From Echinometra lucunter (lineage: Eukaryota > Echinodermata > Echinoidea > Camarodonta > Echinometridae): a DNA stretch of 64,000 bases. The DNA is taken from NCBI GenBank assembly GCA_029962745.1, contig CM057165.1:1519256-1583255 (forward strand). The letters run 5' to 3'. This document shows positions 1 to 11,067 of the stretch, piece after piece. The position numbers were made by a program, and so were the translations under genes. Under the pieces are notes generated by a model. The model worked only from the letters and a program-made list of their open reading frames with translations. It was not told where the DNA came from and searched no databases. Each line of letters begins with the position of its first letter. Position 1 is the first letter of the stretch.

Positions 1-386
1 ATATTTTCTTTATCACGATTCAAACCTAAGTCAAGTCTTTGTTTTGATGAATTTAAAGGTTGGTCCCCGGGGCCTAAACATTGCGACTGACACATTTAAA
101 ACCTAGTTATATTACGCATTTACACCAACATTTTTTACGATCTTTTCCCAAACGTATAATAGCAAATGTAACTTATATTACTTCAAATCCACTCAGTGGA
201 GACTGTGGAGTACTCAAGGCTCATGTAGAAATAATCATTAAAAATTATAAAACAGAAACGTTTTTATACCATTTGAAAGGAATCGGAGGTAATACACTTT
301 TTGATGTCTTCAGGAAGCTATGTGAATTGCTCTAGCTACTTTTTGAAATTATTCTGTCGATGATTGAAATTCTCTTTCTTTTATAG

Positions 387-487
387 TTCGCATCCAGCAC
401 AAACCTAGCATACCAGTGAAGCGAGCTCGTATGACCAAATTCATGCCGGCTGGACATTGTGTCAAATATGTCGTCACTTACGAAACG
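387..487 (+). CDS. Amine oxidase exon a
   Basis: The acceptor follows a pyrimidine tract ending TTTTATAG and the donor is ACG|GTATGT. Only one frame is open, encoding RIQHKPSIPVKRARM...VVTYET, the strand leading into the FWRK motif of the next exon. Confidence 0.8.
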
Positions 488-3400
488 GTATGTCACTGGA
501 AATATCTACTAGAAATAACTTCCATTTGATTCTCGTTGCTTGAGCGGCAGCAACTTTAGTGCATAATCATGAACTAGTAAAGTAATTCTTGTAATATACA
601 AATAATGACAACTGCAACTTACAGAAATATCTAACAGCAATATATTGAGCGGAAGGTCCATAATACAATTTATAATCATAACTTTTTACAATCATAACAT
701 CAGTTTTGAAGTTAAGTCACCGGACTTTCTGTTTGATCTCGGATCGCCATAAAATTCAAGAATCGTCCAATTTTATTAATTTAAAGTCTTTTGTTACTTC
801 TGCATCAAGTAAGAAAAGGAGGTGGGATGGTTTAGCAGTAAAATGGTCTTGTAGTATTATGCGGATGGACCTTTTTTTAGCTGGAGGTCCCGGATTACTT
901 ATCTATAGTGGAATAATTATGCACTTGATCTCGTAAAACTTATTTCCGCCCACCCCCTACCCCCCCCCCCCCCACCCAAAAAAAAAAAAGAAGAAAAGAA
1001 AGAAAGAAAAAGAAAAGAAAGAAAGAAAAAATATAGTCTTACGTTTAGATTTTTTTTAAATGTGTCTTGGTAATGTCTGACTCTGAATAAGTTTTGCTGA
1101 AATAAATCAATTGTTCTCTCCCTTATAGGCATTCTGGAGGAAACAAGGCCTGAGTGGTCATGTGATCAAGTTGACAGACGAGGAGAAGGCTTTCGACAGT
1201 GACGACGATCTCGTGACGTACGAGTACGTGTTCGATGCGTGTGCTTGTAACAGGAACCCAAATGCGACGGTCCCAGAGAACCCGGCCTTGATGGGCATGA
1301 TCTTCTCCGAGTCGCTGAGACAACTAACGGTAAGATACCAAGTAATTTATCAATGTTAACAGTGATTTTTTTAATTTTAAGAAATTATCTAATATCTACA
1401 TAACCAGCCGATTTCGCTTTAAGAAACGTGATCTAGCAGTGGTGGATAAGAGAGCAAATTAATCATTGAAAATAATATTCCAAACTGAACATGCTGAAAG
1501 GAATGACAAGTAGAATAGTCTAAAATAGAGAGGATAAGATGAAGCTGAAAGAAGAGAAGAAGAGAAGAAGAAGAAGAAGAAGAAGACAAAGAAGAAGAAG
1601 AAGAAGAAGAAAGAAGAAGAAGAAGAAGAAGAGAAGAAGAAGAAGAAGAGAAGAAGAAGAAGAAGAGAAGAAGGAAGAAGAAGAAAGAATAAGGAGAGGA
1701 GGAGGAGGAGGAGGAGGAGGAGGAGGAGGAGGAGGAAAAGAAGGAGAATGAGAAGGGAGAGAGGAGATAAGACGATAAAAAAAGGGAAGAAGAGAAAGAA
1801 GCCTGAAGAAAAGGAAGGAAGACAGCTGAAGAATAAGGAGGAAGCCAAAGGAGTAAAAGGTGAAGCGTTCGACAATGGAAAGGAGAAAAATCTTTTTGAA
1901 TAGTGACAAGCAGTCGTATCACATAAGGGTCCAAAGAAGAGAGAGAAAGAAAATGTAAACAATATAGAACAGATATGCAATTATTGTTTACAACAAAAAA
2001 TATATAGTTATACAGTTATATAGGCACAACGTGCGAAACACAGTTCATGGAAGTATTTAGTCAAACAGAACTTAATACTATTTCATTTCTCCTCTTCCTT
2101 TTGCAGAAAGAGGAGAGAAAGAAAGCATTGCTGAAGAAACTTGCTAAAACCTTTGGTGATGAAGCTCTCAAGAACATAGACTATGCAGAAACGGTAAGGA
2201 AACGGTGACGATAAGGTGTGCAATCAGAAACGTGAGATAATTACGAGGGTCTACACCCCTCTTATATCTCGATTAATTGTCCTCCAAACATCACGCTAAA
2301 GAAATTCATTAAAACAACAAATTACAGTGAGGAAAATTACGGTAAATGAGGAAAACAGGACATTTTTTTGATGATTCAATTAGCCATGAAAAGCTTCATG
2401 CTATCATTTTATTTTTCTGATTAATGTCTGAAAGTCATTTTGTCACGTATTTCTGAAAAGATAAAATCACACAACTTATGGGGTTTTTAATCAGTTCATC
2501 AGTCAATTCATTTATTGTCCATATATGGATATTTGTTTTGTTTACATGTAGATTAATGGAAAATACAGTCATAAGATACAAAGACATAGACACAAAAATA
2601 AAGCATGTGGGTATAAATGATTGATATAACAAGGGAAACAAGGATGAGGAAATGTCGGATTTAACTATATTTCATTTCTATTTCAGCTATTACTGTCATC
2701 GTCATATTGCTATTATTATTATCATCATTAACCCTTATGAAAACTTAGTTTGCTTTTGATGCTTCTCTGTAAAAGTTAGCAGCTCGATCGAGGAACACGG
2801 TTGCTTTGGAAAGAAGTGTGAACGTTGCCATATCTTGGTGACCTCGGAAAACGCATCTCTTCATTTGTTATAGCGAGCGTTTCATGAAGAGTCTTGTCGG
2901 TGTTTTAGTGCCTAATTTGCTCTCAGCCAATCAGATGCGAATATTTTCAGAGCTTATAACAGTTGTCAGTGAAAATCACCGACAAAACTCTTCATGAAAC
3001 GCTCCCCCTGGGATGATGAATCTGATATGTAGGCTTTCTATTAAGACACATCGGTTTCTTTAAATAGTTCATACTCGGAGCAACTTAGGAAAGACATTAT
3101 CTTAATTGCTATTTATTTTTTGATCCTCTTAATATTTTCTTTTTTTATGACACATAGTAAAAAAAAAACCCAATAAAATAAAGATGAATTCATGAGAGAA
3201 ATCAATCACAAAATTAAAGTAAGCTGTTAAATAATTCATGAATAAAGTTCAAAGTTCGATTACTAACTTAATCAAAGATTATTTTGCTTGTCAGTTTTTA
3301 AGAAAACAGTCGCTTGAGTAAGAAGTATAATCATCAGTGATATTTAACGATTATCTTTTTCCAATTTTTGTTGTATTGATAAAGGATTGGGGCGTTGATC

Positions 3401-4611
3401 GGTACACGACAGGCTATCCTTTCAGTGCCATGATGCCTGGTGCAATGGTCTATCACGCTAAGGGCATGAAGAAACCACATGGAAGGTACAACGTGTTCCT
3501 ACCCCCCCCCCCCCCCCCCGCCCCCGAGGGTTATTTGTTTTTTGATTAATTATAATAATAAAAACAATAATAGTGGAAACTTACAGAGCGCATACACCTA
3601 CCAAGGACGCTCATGGCGCTAGCCCAGCAACAGTTCTCTTTAACCCATTCGTGACAGAGGGTCCACATTTTGTGGTTTGACCTAATAACTTTTGATGCAG
3701 AGCCCTAAAAATTATACCAAATACATGAGAAGAAAGAGCAAAAAATTCTACACAAACTGTGCCTATTTTGGTTGCGTCAATATTCGTTGTTTGATGCTGA
3801 AAATTTTTTAAAGGAAAATAAGCATTAAAATCCTTAAATTGGCAGTGTGATAGAAAGTTTAAAATCACCGTTTTCCCCTGCAAATTGGCAACTTTTTGAC
3901 TTCTAATCATAATTTCTGTCAATTCATATTCATTTCAAATACATGACGTTTTATAAGAAAAATGTAGCAATAAAATAAAAATGTTGGTGTTGCCAATTTG
4001 AAGAATAAAAGCTGATCAATTTAGGCTTTAAATAATTCCTGTCACGAATGGGTTAAAGGATTGGACTGTTGATAAATACACGATGCACGATGCCTGGTGC
4101 AATGGTGGCTTGAAGAAACCACACAGAATATTATGTTGAATTCTGGAAGTATACAATATTCTAACAATCATCATCGAGCACCCGCTACCTCGTATTCGGA
4201 CTTGGAGATGCATGATCTTATTTCATGATATCTTGATGAGCAGATCCAAAATTGTGGACAGCTTCTATGGAAATTCCACTTTTTTAAAGATTTTAGAAAG
4301 TAAACTTCTACGTGTTGGAAAAACCCTTCTTTGATCTCATTAGGAAAATGCTTCGAGTAAATTTCACAAACTCCTGTTTAAAGCTTTTAGACTGATTCCT
4401 ACATTCTCGGCTATATCTTTCATATTTTCCTTATTATTATTTTCTGTTCAGGGTCCATTGGTGTGGAGCTGAGATGTCATCTACCTGGTATGGTTCCATG
4501 GAAGGCTCTGTCAAGTCAGGAAGGCGAGTAGCCAGTGAGGTTCGAAAATCTATCAACAAAGCTTCATCATCAGAAAACAAAACGCCTGCAGAAAACACAC
4601 CAGAAAATTAA
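387..4611 (+). CDS. Flavin-containing amine oxidase (MAO-like), 3' half, five exons
   Basis: Spliced CDS join(387-487, 1129-1329, 2107-2193, 3385-3485, 4452-4611), with the 5' exons outside the window. All junctions are GT/AG and phases agree: exon 1 enters with 2 nt of a split codon, and an Arg codon is split 2+1 between the last two exons. The joined peptide follows the C-terminal half of monoamine oxidases in order: KRARMTKFMPAGHCVKY (like the MAO stretch before the substrate loop), AFWRKQGLSG (MAO has a PFWRK-type motif), KEERKKALLKKLAKTFG, DWGVDRYTTGYP...MMPG, then VHWCGAEMSSTWYGSMEG, which matches the FAD-binding GTETAT-W-GYMEG block. A Ser/Glu/Asn-rich tail follows, with no evident C-terminal transmembrane helix, unlike mitochondrial MAO-A/B. 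Family chemistry is FAD-dependent oxidation of amines with release of H2O2; the substrate is unknown. The MAO flavin-linking Cys and cage tyrosines appear substituted (see findings). The family call is firm; the subfamily is uncertain. Confidence 0.85.
1129..1329 (+). CDS. Amine oxidase exon b
   Basis: Acceptor CTTATAG, donor ACG|GTAAG. It encodes 67 codons in phase 0, from AFWRKQGLSGHVIKL to MGMIFSESLRQLT. The DACACNRNPNATVPEN insert contains an NAT sequon and two close cysteines; it is longer and more polar than the equivalent MAO segment as I recall it. Confidence 0.85.
1528..1800 (+). repeat. Polypurine tract (GAA/GAAGA/GGA)n in an amine oxidase intron
   Basis: A nearly unbroken purine run on the + strand: imperfect GAAGAA repeats, then a (GGA)n block at about 1695-1735, then GA-rich sequence fading towards 1860. 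It lies in the intron between exons b and c. The long open frames of poly-Ser/Leu (minus strand) and poly-Arg/Glu (plus strand) through it are artefacts of the repeat. Confidence 0.95.
2107..2193 (+). CDS. Amine oxidase exon c
   Basis: Acceptor CTTTTGCAG, donor ACG|GTAAGG. It encodes 29 codons, KEERKKALLKKLAKTFGD...IDYAET, matching the MAO helix around LTKEERLKKLCELYAKVLG. Confidence 0.85.
2875..3004. repeat. Short inverted-repeat element (MITE-like) in intron
   Basis: Arms of about 33 bp: 2875-2907 starts GAGCGTTTCATGAAGAG and 2972-3004 ends CTCTTCATGAAACGCTC. The interior carries a stretch resembling AGCCAATCAGATGC, shared in the opposite sense with the inverted-repeat element at 13328-13487 and with the tandem array near 31600. 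Confidence 0.75.
3385..3485 (+). CDS. Amine oxidase exon d
   Basis: The acceptor is TTGATAAAG and the donor GGAAG|GTACAA. It encodes DWGVDRYTTGYPFSAMMPGA to KKPHG plus two bases of the split Arg codon. It corresponds to the MAO exon that carries the covalent-flavin Cys, but Tyr stands at that column here. A C-run lies just inside the following intron. Confidence 0.85.
3640..4056. mobile_element. piggyBac-like MITE, subfamily A (intact ends)
   Basis: TTAA on both sides, immediately followed by CCCATTCGTGACAG on the left and preceded by CTGTCACGAATGGG on the right. The TTAA target duplication plus CCC/GGG termini is the piggyBac signature. It has no transposase. Sequence motifs such as GCCAATTTGAAGAATAAAAG recur in the copy at 14887-15297. 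It sits in the last intron of the amine oxidase. Confidence 0.85.
4452..4611 (+). CDS. Amine oxidase terminal exon with stop
   Basis: Acceptor CTGTTCAG; it completes the split Arg codon and then reads VHWCGAEMSSTWYGSMEGSV...GRRVASEVRKSI, followed by a low-complexity tail (SSSENK, TPAENTPEN) and TAA at 4609-4611. The WYGSMEG block is the C-terminal FAD-binding motif of the amine oxidase family. Confidence 0.88.
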
Positions 4612-4726
4612 GGTCTAGCCAAAAAATTGACGAACTGATTATCATTTATTTCTTCTTGACATTTCACAAAACGCCCTCTGTCGGATGTTCCGTAATGTAA
4701 GTCTTGTAAGATGTTTGCAAGGTTGA

Positions 4727-4732
4727 AATAAA
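4727..4732 (+). terminator. Candidate polyadenylation signal of the amine oxidase gene
   Basis: AATAAA about 115 nt after the stop codon, the first canonical signal downstream. Later AT-rich sequence could hold alternatives. Confidence 0.5.
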
Positions 4733-6360
4733 TTCTTCGCTTCTCTGTATCATGGCCTTGACATTAACGTGAGAATATATGATATATCTAATTCCATCAT
4801 TATGGAAGAAATAATTCATAATGTTTCTTCATCTTTCTGTTTATCTGATGGCAAAGCTAAGGAAATTGTAACAAGCAGGTGTCAAAAGAATATACCGTGA
4901 CCAAGAAAGCAATGCATGGACACATTATGGATATTTTAAAGTGTGTCAACCAGAACTATTTTATAATCGGTCTTTTGAGTCGATTACCAAGCAAAGCATG
5001 AAAAAAGAATAATATTCTACAATGATATAAAAATGTAAGGTGATTGGTATCCGCATAATAACATGTTATTTTTCAACTTATTTGGGCCTTGGTCTTGCTA
5101 TATTCATCATCTATTAGAGAATGATACATTACCTGAGTAAATACAAGTTATATACTGAGGAAGATCGAGAAATGTTGTTTACCTGTTAATAACGTGGCTG
5201 AAGAAGAGGATTTGAAATAAGGGGCATTTTTAGTGTAGCGATTGGGAAGTACTATTCACTTTTAACTCCTTTTTATTTCAAGTTTTAAACAATGAATTTT
5301 CTATATCAAATAACGAATGACGATTATTATATTGTATTGTTGATTTTGGTCAATATTGTGTCGGTACTTTCTGTTTAAGTAAGCTATTCTGAAACGCCTG
5401 ATGAAAGTTGGGAAGGTATTATTTATAAGGGAAGGATTAGAAATGATTATACCATATCATTTTGATATTCAAGTTTTACTATACTGTCTTGTACATTTTG
5501 TTGCATGAATTCACTTCATGTATAGACAGAAAAAAGGATTGGACAGAAGTCCCTCCCTTTTGATCTTGTGAATTGTATAATTCGACATGAACTATGAAAA
5601 TCGCTAGCTGAAGTGTTCTTGGGCCATTCTTACGAAAAATTAATTCAGGCTCTAACCAGCCATTTTATGAGATAATCATTGTGAAAGATAATCAGAATTT
5701 TTATTACCAGCAATTACTTCACACACTCCACAGTAAAGGATGTAGAGGAAATGAATTAAGATAAAGTGTCGGCCTGTATAGCTCAATTAATGTAGTGGTA
5801 AATTACAATCCTTTCATGAAGTATAAAGCATAGTAAGAAATTAAAAATGGCTTATTTTTCTATATATTTTATAATGTTCTCTGTGCTTGTGAAATAGATG
5901 TGGTGTTGTAAATATCTTTCCTCAAGCTGGAAAATATATTTTCGTTGAAATGTTGGATGTTTTCTCAAATCTATGTCATTTATTATAACGGGTATTTGTG
6001 CATTTCCTTATTTCTAGGTGGCGGTGTATAGATTCTCTATGTTGTTTTAGATTAAAAAGATTAAAGACTGCAGATTTGACATTCATTGCAGAGTTGGTAT
6101 AATATTTTTATAGTTTGAACGTAGTGTGTAAAGGGTATATTTCTGTTGTAGTATTTCTTGTACAGTGAAAATTTTATCCAGGTAATCAGTATCAATTTTT
6201 GCTGAGAAAACTGTCTTTCTTATATTGCATGATTATTCATTCGCTAGATGTTGCATGTTTAAACAGATATTTGGACATTTTACCATGATATAAATGAATT
6301 GTAATAAATTTCATACATTTACTGAGTATTTGAATCCAAGCATGTTATTGTGTTTAATGA
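4733..6360. other. AT-rich 3' flank, no gene recognised
   Basis: No open frame with recognisable content, no transposon ends and no tandem repeats seen. It could be an extended 3' UTR or plain intergenic sequence. Confidence 0.5.
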
Positions 6361-6499
6361 TTGTCAGCGGCGCAGTTGAAAGTCCGGCCATTTTTTTTGG
6401 GGGGGGGGGGGGGGGTGGCAGGGGCATTGGTCACCCTCGGAGAATGAAATGCAATTACAGGGTCAATTTATCTCATTTCTTCTATGCTTGCCCCCACTC

Positions 6500-6534
<35 letters not shown>

Positions 6535-6973
6535 TTCTCTATTTTCCTCCTTTTTTCTTCGTCATTTCACTGAGAGACATGTGCCCCTGTGCCTCCGCAG
6601 CTACGCCAGTATTTGATGTAAAGGACAGGGGCGGGCTGCATGGCCACGGGAGGTTTGGGGATTTTTTTTTGTTTTTGTTTTTGTTTTTGTTTTCGACCGC
6701 TTGATATTTTTCCAAAGGGCAGGTGGAGTTGTAGCTCGATGGCATGTTGGTCAAAAGTCAACACTCGCATATCGCAAGGTATTTCTTTCTTATTTTCGGA
6801 TGAAAGAATATATAAACATTTTGATTACCCCCCCCCCCCCCCACCTAGCTGTTCATTCTTCTTCTTCTGGAAATGCAAACAATCCAATTTGTATGGATTG
6901 CAAATCAATAAAATTTCAATTTTAATTTTAATTTAAACAATGGGATGCCAGTCCCCCCCCAAAAAAAAAAGGC

Positions 6974-7025
<52 letters not shown>

Positions 7026-7350
7026 GAGAGAACGTAGGAAGAGGGGCAAGGAACGATGACAAAATGGAATCCATCCAGGCACAGGCGCCGGAAGCGGGGG
7101 AGGGGGGGGGGGCAGGGGGGGGCAGGGGGGCAATTGCCCCCAATCATTGGAAAAGGGGGGCAAAATCGATTTTTTTTTCAGTATTTAGAAATTCTGTCTA
7201 CCATCTATGAAAAATGAGCAGATGCTTGCTTCATTCGGGGTATTATATTCATAGGCGCTGGAAGCGGGGGGTTGGGGCAGGGGGGCAATTACCCCCCATC
7301 ATTCAAAAGGGGGCAAAATCGGATTTTGCCCACCCCCCCCCCCCCCCCCC
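6361..7350. repeat. Low-complexity cluster with G/C-run dispersed repeats
   Basis: Contains a G run at about 6400, (CT)n at 6501-6535, (TTTTTG)n at 6663-6692, a C run at 6831-6843, (GA)n at 6979-7022, and two partial copies of a dispersed repeat opening GGCGC(C/T)GGAAGCGGGG at about 7085 and 7255, each followed by G runs and GGGGGCAAAATCG. Confidence 0.85.
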
Positions 7351-7884
7351 CCTCCGAAGCTAGGGCTCTAAAATGCAAACTTTCAGCATTCAAACATCAA
7401 AATTTTCTTACTCGGTCGCTACGCTCCCTCGTATTGCAATTAGAAGCAACGTTTCGTTTCATTTATTTTTTCCATTTTCAACTCAGATATAACATACATG
7501 GTTGCATAACATACATAATTGTATATACAAAATAATTACATAATCATAACATAAGAATAAATTGTCAAAGTGAAATTTTACAAATTGAGTATATAAATAA
7601 ACGTTTGAAAATGGAGGGGAGTGCTAAAAAGCCAGGCTTGTATTGTGCAAACCCCTCAACAGAAAACATATATGTGAAAATATGAATTATACTTATCATA
7701 AATTTTTATTTTTTGAAATGGTTGCAAGGGTTTAAATAAAACAAAAAAAAACTAATTAAAAAGGATTAGAAAATGGATAAATACAAATACGAACAAAAAG
7801 AACAAACAAAACAAATCGAGAAACACATACACACACAGAGAGGCACGCACCTTCATCCACACACACACCCTCACACCCTCACAC

Positions 7885-8827
7885 CTATGAATAAAGTTAT
7901 TCTTGCAAAATATATCATCAGAAACAGAAGGTAACAAATTGTTATTCAATTTGTACATAAATTGACCGAGATTCTGGCGATATAAATCATTAATCTTTAA
8001 GATATTATTTTAAAAAAATAGTGCGTCCGTGCGATTTCCAGGAAAGATTGTTTATTATTCGGACGGCCTTTTCTGTAATAGTAAAATTCTATCAAGGTAA
8101 GTAGAATGTGTGTTACCCCAAGCTACCAAACCATAACTTAGATAAGGTAATATCAATGTAGAATATAAGGTAAGAAGGGTGAATTTTGGAAAATAATACT
8201 TCAGTTTATTTAGAACTCCTATATTTCTGGAAATTGTCTGGCATACACTATCTATGTGGAATTTCTAAGAAAGATTATTATCAATGATTAAACCCAAAAA
8301 ATTTCAAAGAAGACGCCTCCTCTATGGCTATATTATCTAGAACAATATTATCGTAGAAATTATCCAAAGAGTTACTGAATGTCATCAGTTTAGTTTTCTG
8401 AAGATTGAGGGACAGTTTATTGGCTCTTAGCCAATTAAGTAACTTCTTAAGCTCGGCAGTTAATACATTTGCCAATATATCGGGATCTGAGTGCGAAAGA
8501 AAAACATTAGTGTCATCTGCAAACAATAAAAAAGAGAGTATATTTGAAGAATTGCTCATGTCGTTGATGTAAAGTATGAATAACAAGGGACCAAGCAAGG
8601 TACCTTGGGGGACACCACAATTTACAGCTAATTTGGAAGAACATTGACCGTTTATGGATACGAATTGATTACGATTTGTAAGATAGGTCCTGAACCACTC
8701 CAAGGCCCTCCCGCGGATACCGTAATGATTTAATTTACTGTGTAAAAGAATTTCATGATCATTGGTATCGAAGGCCTTGGAGAAGTCCAGGAACACACCT
8801 GCTGTGTGTTGATATTTATCAGTTGTT
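7885..8827 (-). pseudogene. Decayed non-LTR retrotransposon (LINE) reverse transcriptase fragment
   Basis: Minus-strand reading gives a typical LINE RT core: GVFLDFSKAFDT, a GVPQGTLLGPLLF block, and the catalytic FADD box (LLFADDTNVFLSHSD). From about 8287 the frame shifts by one and continues as GLIIDNNLS-stop-KFHIDSVC, then YSTLILPYLSYGLVAWG, and later FMYKLNNNLLPSVSDD near 7950. It is 5'-truncated near 8827 and broken by at least one frameshift and an in-frame stop. The 3' end runs into a CA-rich simple repeat at 7820-7880. The style is CR1/L2-like, but the clade is not certain. Confidence 0.88.
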
Positions 8828-8847
8828 TCTCAGTATCAACGTTTTCT

Positions 8848-9020
8848 CAGTATTTAGAAATATAGACGTATATTGTATCAGGATACGTCTGTAAAAACAA
8901 ACACACACGCACATTATGTGAATAACGCTCGTTATATATAGACATATATACGTCTATATATGTCTATCATCTATTAAAAAGGGCAGATGCTTGCTTTATT
9001 CGGGGGATTATTTTGCCCCC
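8848..9020 (+). repeat. Dispersed repeat related to 7178-7245, interrupted by a short palindromic insertion
   Basis: Shares TCAGTATTTAGAAAT and GCAGATGCTTGCTT with 7178-7245. Between them lies an extra segment of about 100 bp (about 8863-8960) with inverted ends TATAGACGTATAT and ATATACGTCTATA. Confidence 0.7.
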
Positions 9021-11067
9021 CCCCCCCTCCTCTGTATCCTCATGTATTAATTGGCATAAGGGCGCTCGTAGTTTTTCATATTTGGGCAATGCCGGAATAT
9101 GAAATTTCTGTACATTTTCACCACCAAAATTGTAAAAAAAAATTTGCGCGCTCGCTTCGCTCGCGTGGTCGAAGTTGTGAAACTGAATAACTAATCCTCG
9201 GGCAAAGGGTGTCGACCCCATCGCCAAATTTACCAGTATGCCATTCATAACCCTCCCATTGCCATGCGCGGTCTCCTGAGTCTCTCACGTCATCCTAGCA
9301 TGCTAGAAGCGGTGAACAAAATTGTTTCAGTACTAATGATAAAAGAAGATGGGAAACAGTTTTTGATAACAGTATTGTCTTAATTCAAAAAAATCTAAAC
9401 TTCTTATATATGAATAAATATGTATGGGGAGAGGTGCTTGTTCGGGGGGGGGGGGGGTGTATATAGGGTACGTTGTATGCCGGTAGTAAGCATTGAGGTG
9501 GGCCCCCAAGAGTGTCCCCCCCCCCCCCAAAGCTGGGACCCTTCCGGCGCGCCTGCATCCAGGCTATGTTAACTTCTCTCCCAAGTTGAGTAGCGTTGTT
9601 TTGCCCTGCCCCCTTAAATTGACAGAGACTTTGAAGACCATCCAAGGCTGTGAACGCAGTAATTTTTTTTTCCGGGGGGGGGCAATTAACTCATAAAATG
9701 TTCGAAGGAACATGCAAGCGAGGGAGTGAAGCGACGGATCGGGTTACGAGGGAGCTTTTTCATTTTTTGCAGTGACATTGAATTATCTAGTGCACACTTT
9801 GGGTAGAATTTTTTGGGAAAAAATTCAGTAAAAAAGTAAGGTTTGAAAATTAACTGAGCCCCTATCAGATCGACTTTACTCCCATTCTCTTCATGCAAAG
9901 GAGTGAATATCCACTAATCTTAGGGGTCACAAGGGATCACAAATTTACACTTAAATAATAAAGGATATGATGTAGCGTGACTAAAAAGTTATAGATCTAC
10001 TTTGCAGCTTGTAATCAATGATCATCTCGCATTGTTGTGCGATGATAATGATGCAAGCGCTCATCGAAGCGAAGTCATCTTCCGCAATTGCGTAAGAAAT
10101 CAGCTGTTCACAAAAAGGCCAAGAGTCAAGACCAAGTGGAAGACCGGGATCGAGTTGAAACTTGAATTTCATCTCTTGAACGATGCAGGTAAGCTGGAAT
10201 TCATTTAGAATGAAAGTTTCTATAATTGCTCAAAATTATCCAACTGAAATAATGGATACATTGAAATAAATGTGAGTGATTCGCGTGATCTTGCGATGTG
10301 TTTACCGAGTGAAACTACTGCGCAATGTGGGATCAGTCCCATGTGTTGAATATTGTGTGAGCGGATGATAATGATGTTAATCGGTTGTCTACTCATCCAC
10401 TCCACTCATCCTGTGTACTCGGTCAGTGAATTGACCTCGTCCCCCAAATGTGACAAGTATGTACCGAAACTACATAGCATGTAATATTTTTCTGTTGGTT
10501 ACTCGACGACATGCTGTCGACCTACGAGTCTGATAAGCATCAGTTTTCTTCTTAAAATTCACCATTTTCACAGTTCATTGATCATTTCAGATATGAAGCA
10601 GGAAGGGGAAAATTGAGAGCCTCGGAACATTGCTGGTAAGTAAAATAAAAACTTTTCTTCTCTTTTATAGAAGATCTAAGTCAATATATTTCGCGTTCGC
10701 GTCAGCAATTTGTTTTGCTATTCAAAATGCCGTTTTGACCTACGGGTGATCCTTCTTCTTCAGGGTTGATCTGCCTCCTTCAAGAGTGAAGATTCTTGCA
10801 GACGTAGGCCTAATTCATTCAGTGTGTGTAGGTAGCTGGGTTCAGGTACAGTGTGCGTATCCACTCATAGCTGCACGGGTATGGCAAAATTAACTCATCG
10901 CACTTTATAAGGAAGTGACTACCCAAGAGTCATCGCATATCCTTTCCGCCGCCCACTGGCACTGCCGTTGATTAACAGTTAGACTCTTACTTAGTCTTGC
11001 TCACTTAATGACTTATTAGTACATACTACAAACTAAGCTTGTACTCCATCGTAGTCATCGGGGTTGA
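9021..11067. other. Intergenic, dispersed G/C-run repeats then unannotated sequence
   Basis: G and C runs near 9434, 9518 and 9674, and fragments containing the CGCTCGCTTCGCTCGC-type repeat at 9148 and 9700-9760. From 9900 to 11067 no gene was identified; GT-donor-like sites occur near 10188 and 10636 but no coding frame supports exons. Confidence 0.5.

Noticed and set aside
1419..1980. Long poly-Ser/Leu/Phe frames on the minus strand and Arg/Lys/Glu frame on the plus strand
   Set aside because: Products of the polypurine microsatellite; no non-repeat coding content.
6294..6704. 136-residue plus-strand frame
   Set aside because: Spans a G run, (CT)n and (TTTTTG)n; the translation is low-complexity.
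10002..10640. Possible small gene with exon-like GTAAG donors at about 10188 and 10636
   Set aside because: Short frames with no recognisable protein content and overlapping open frames on both strands; could be UTR exons, but unsupported.
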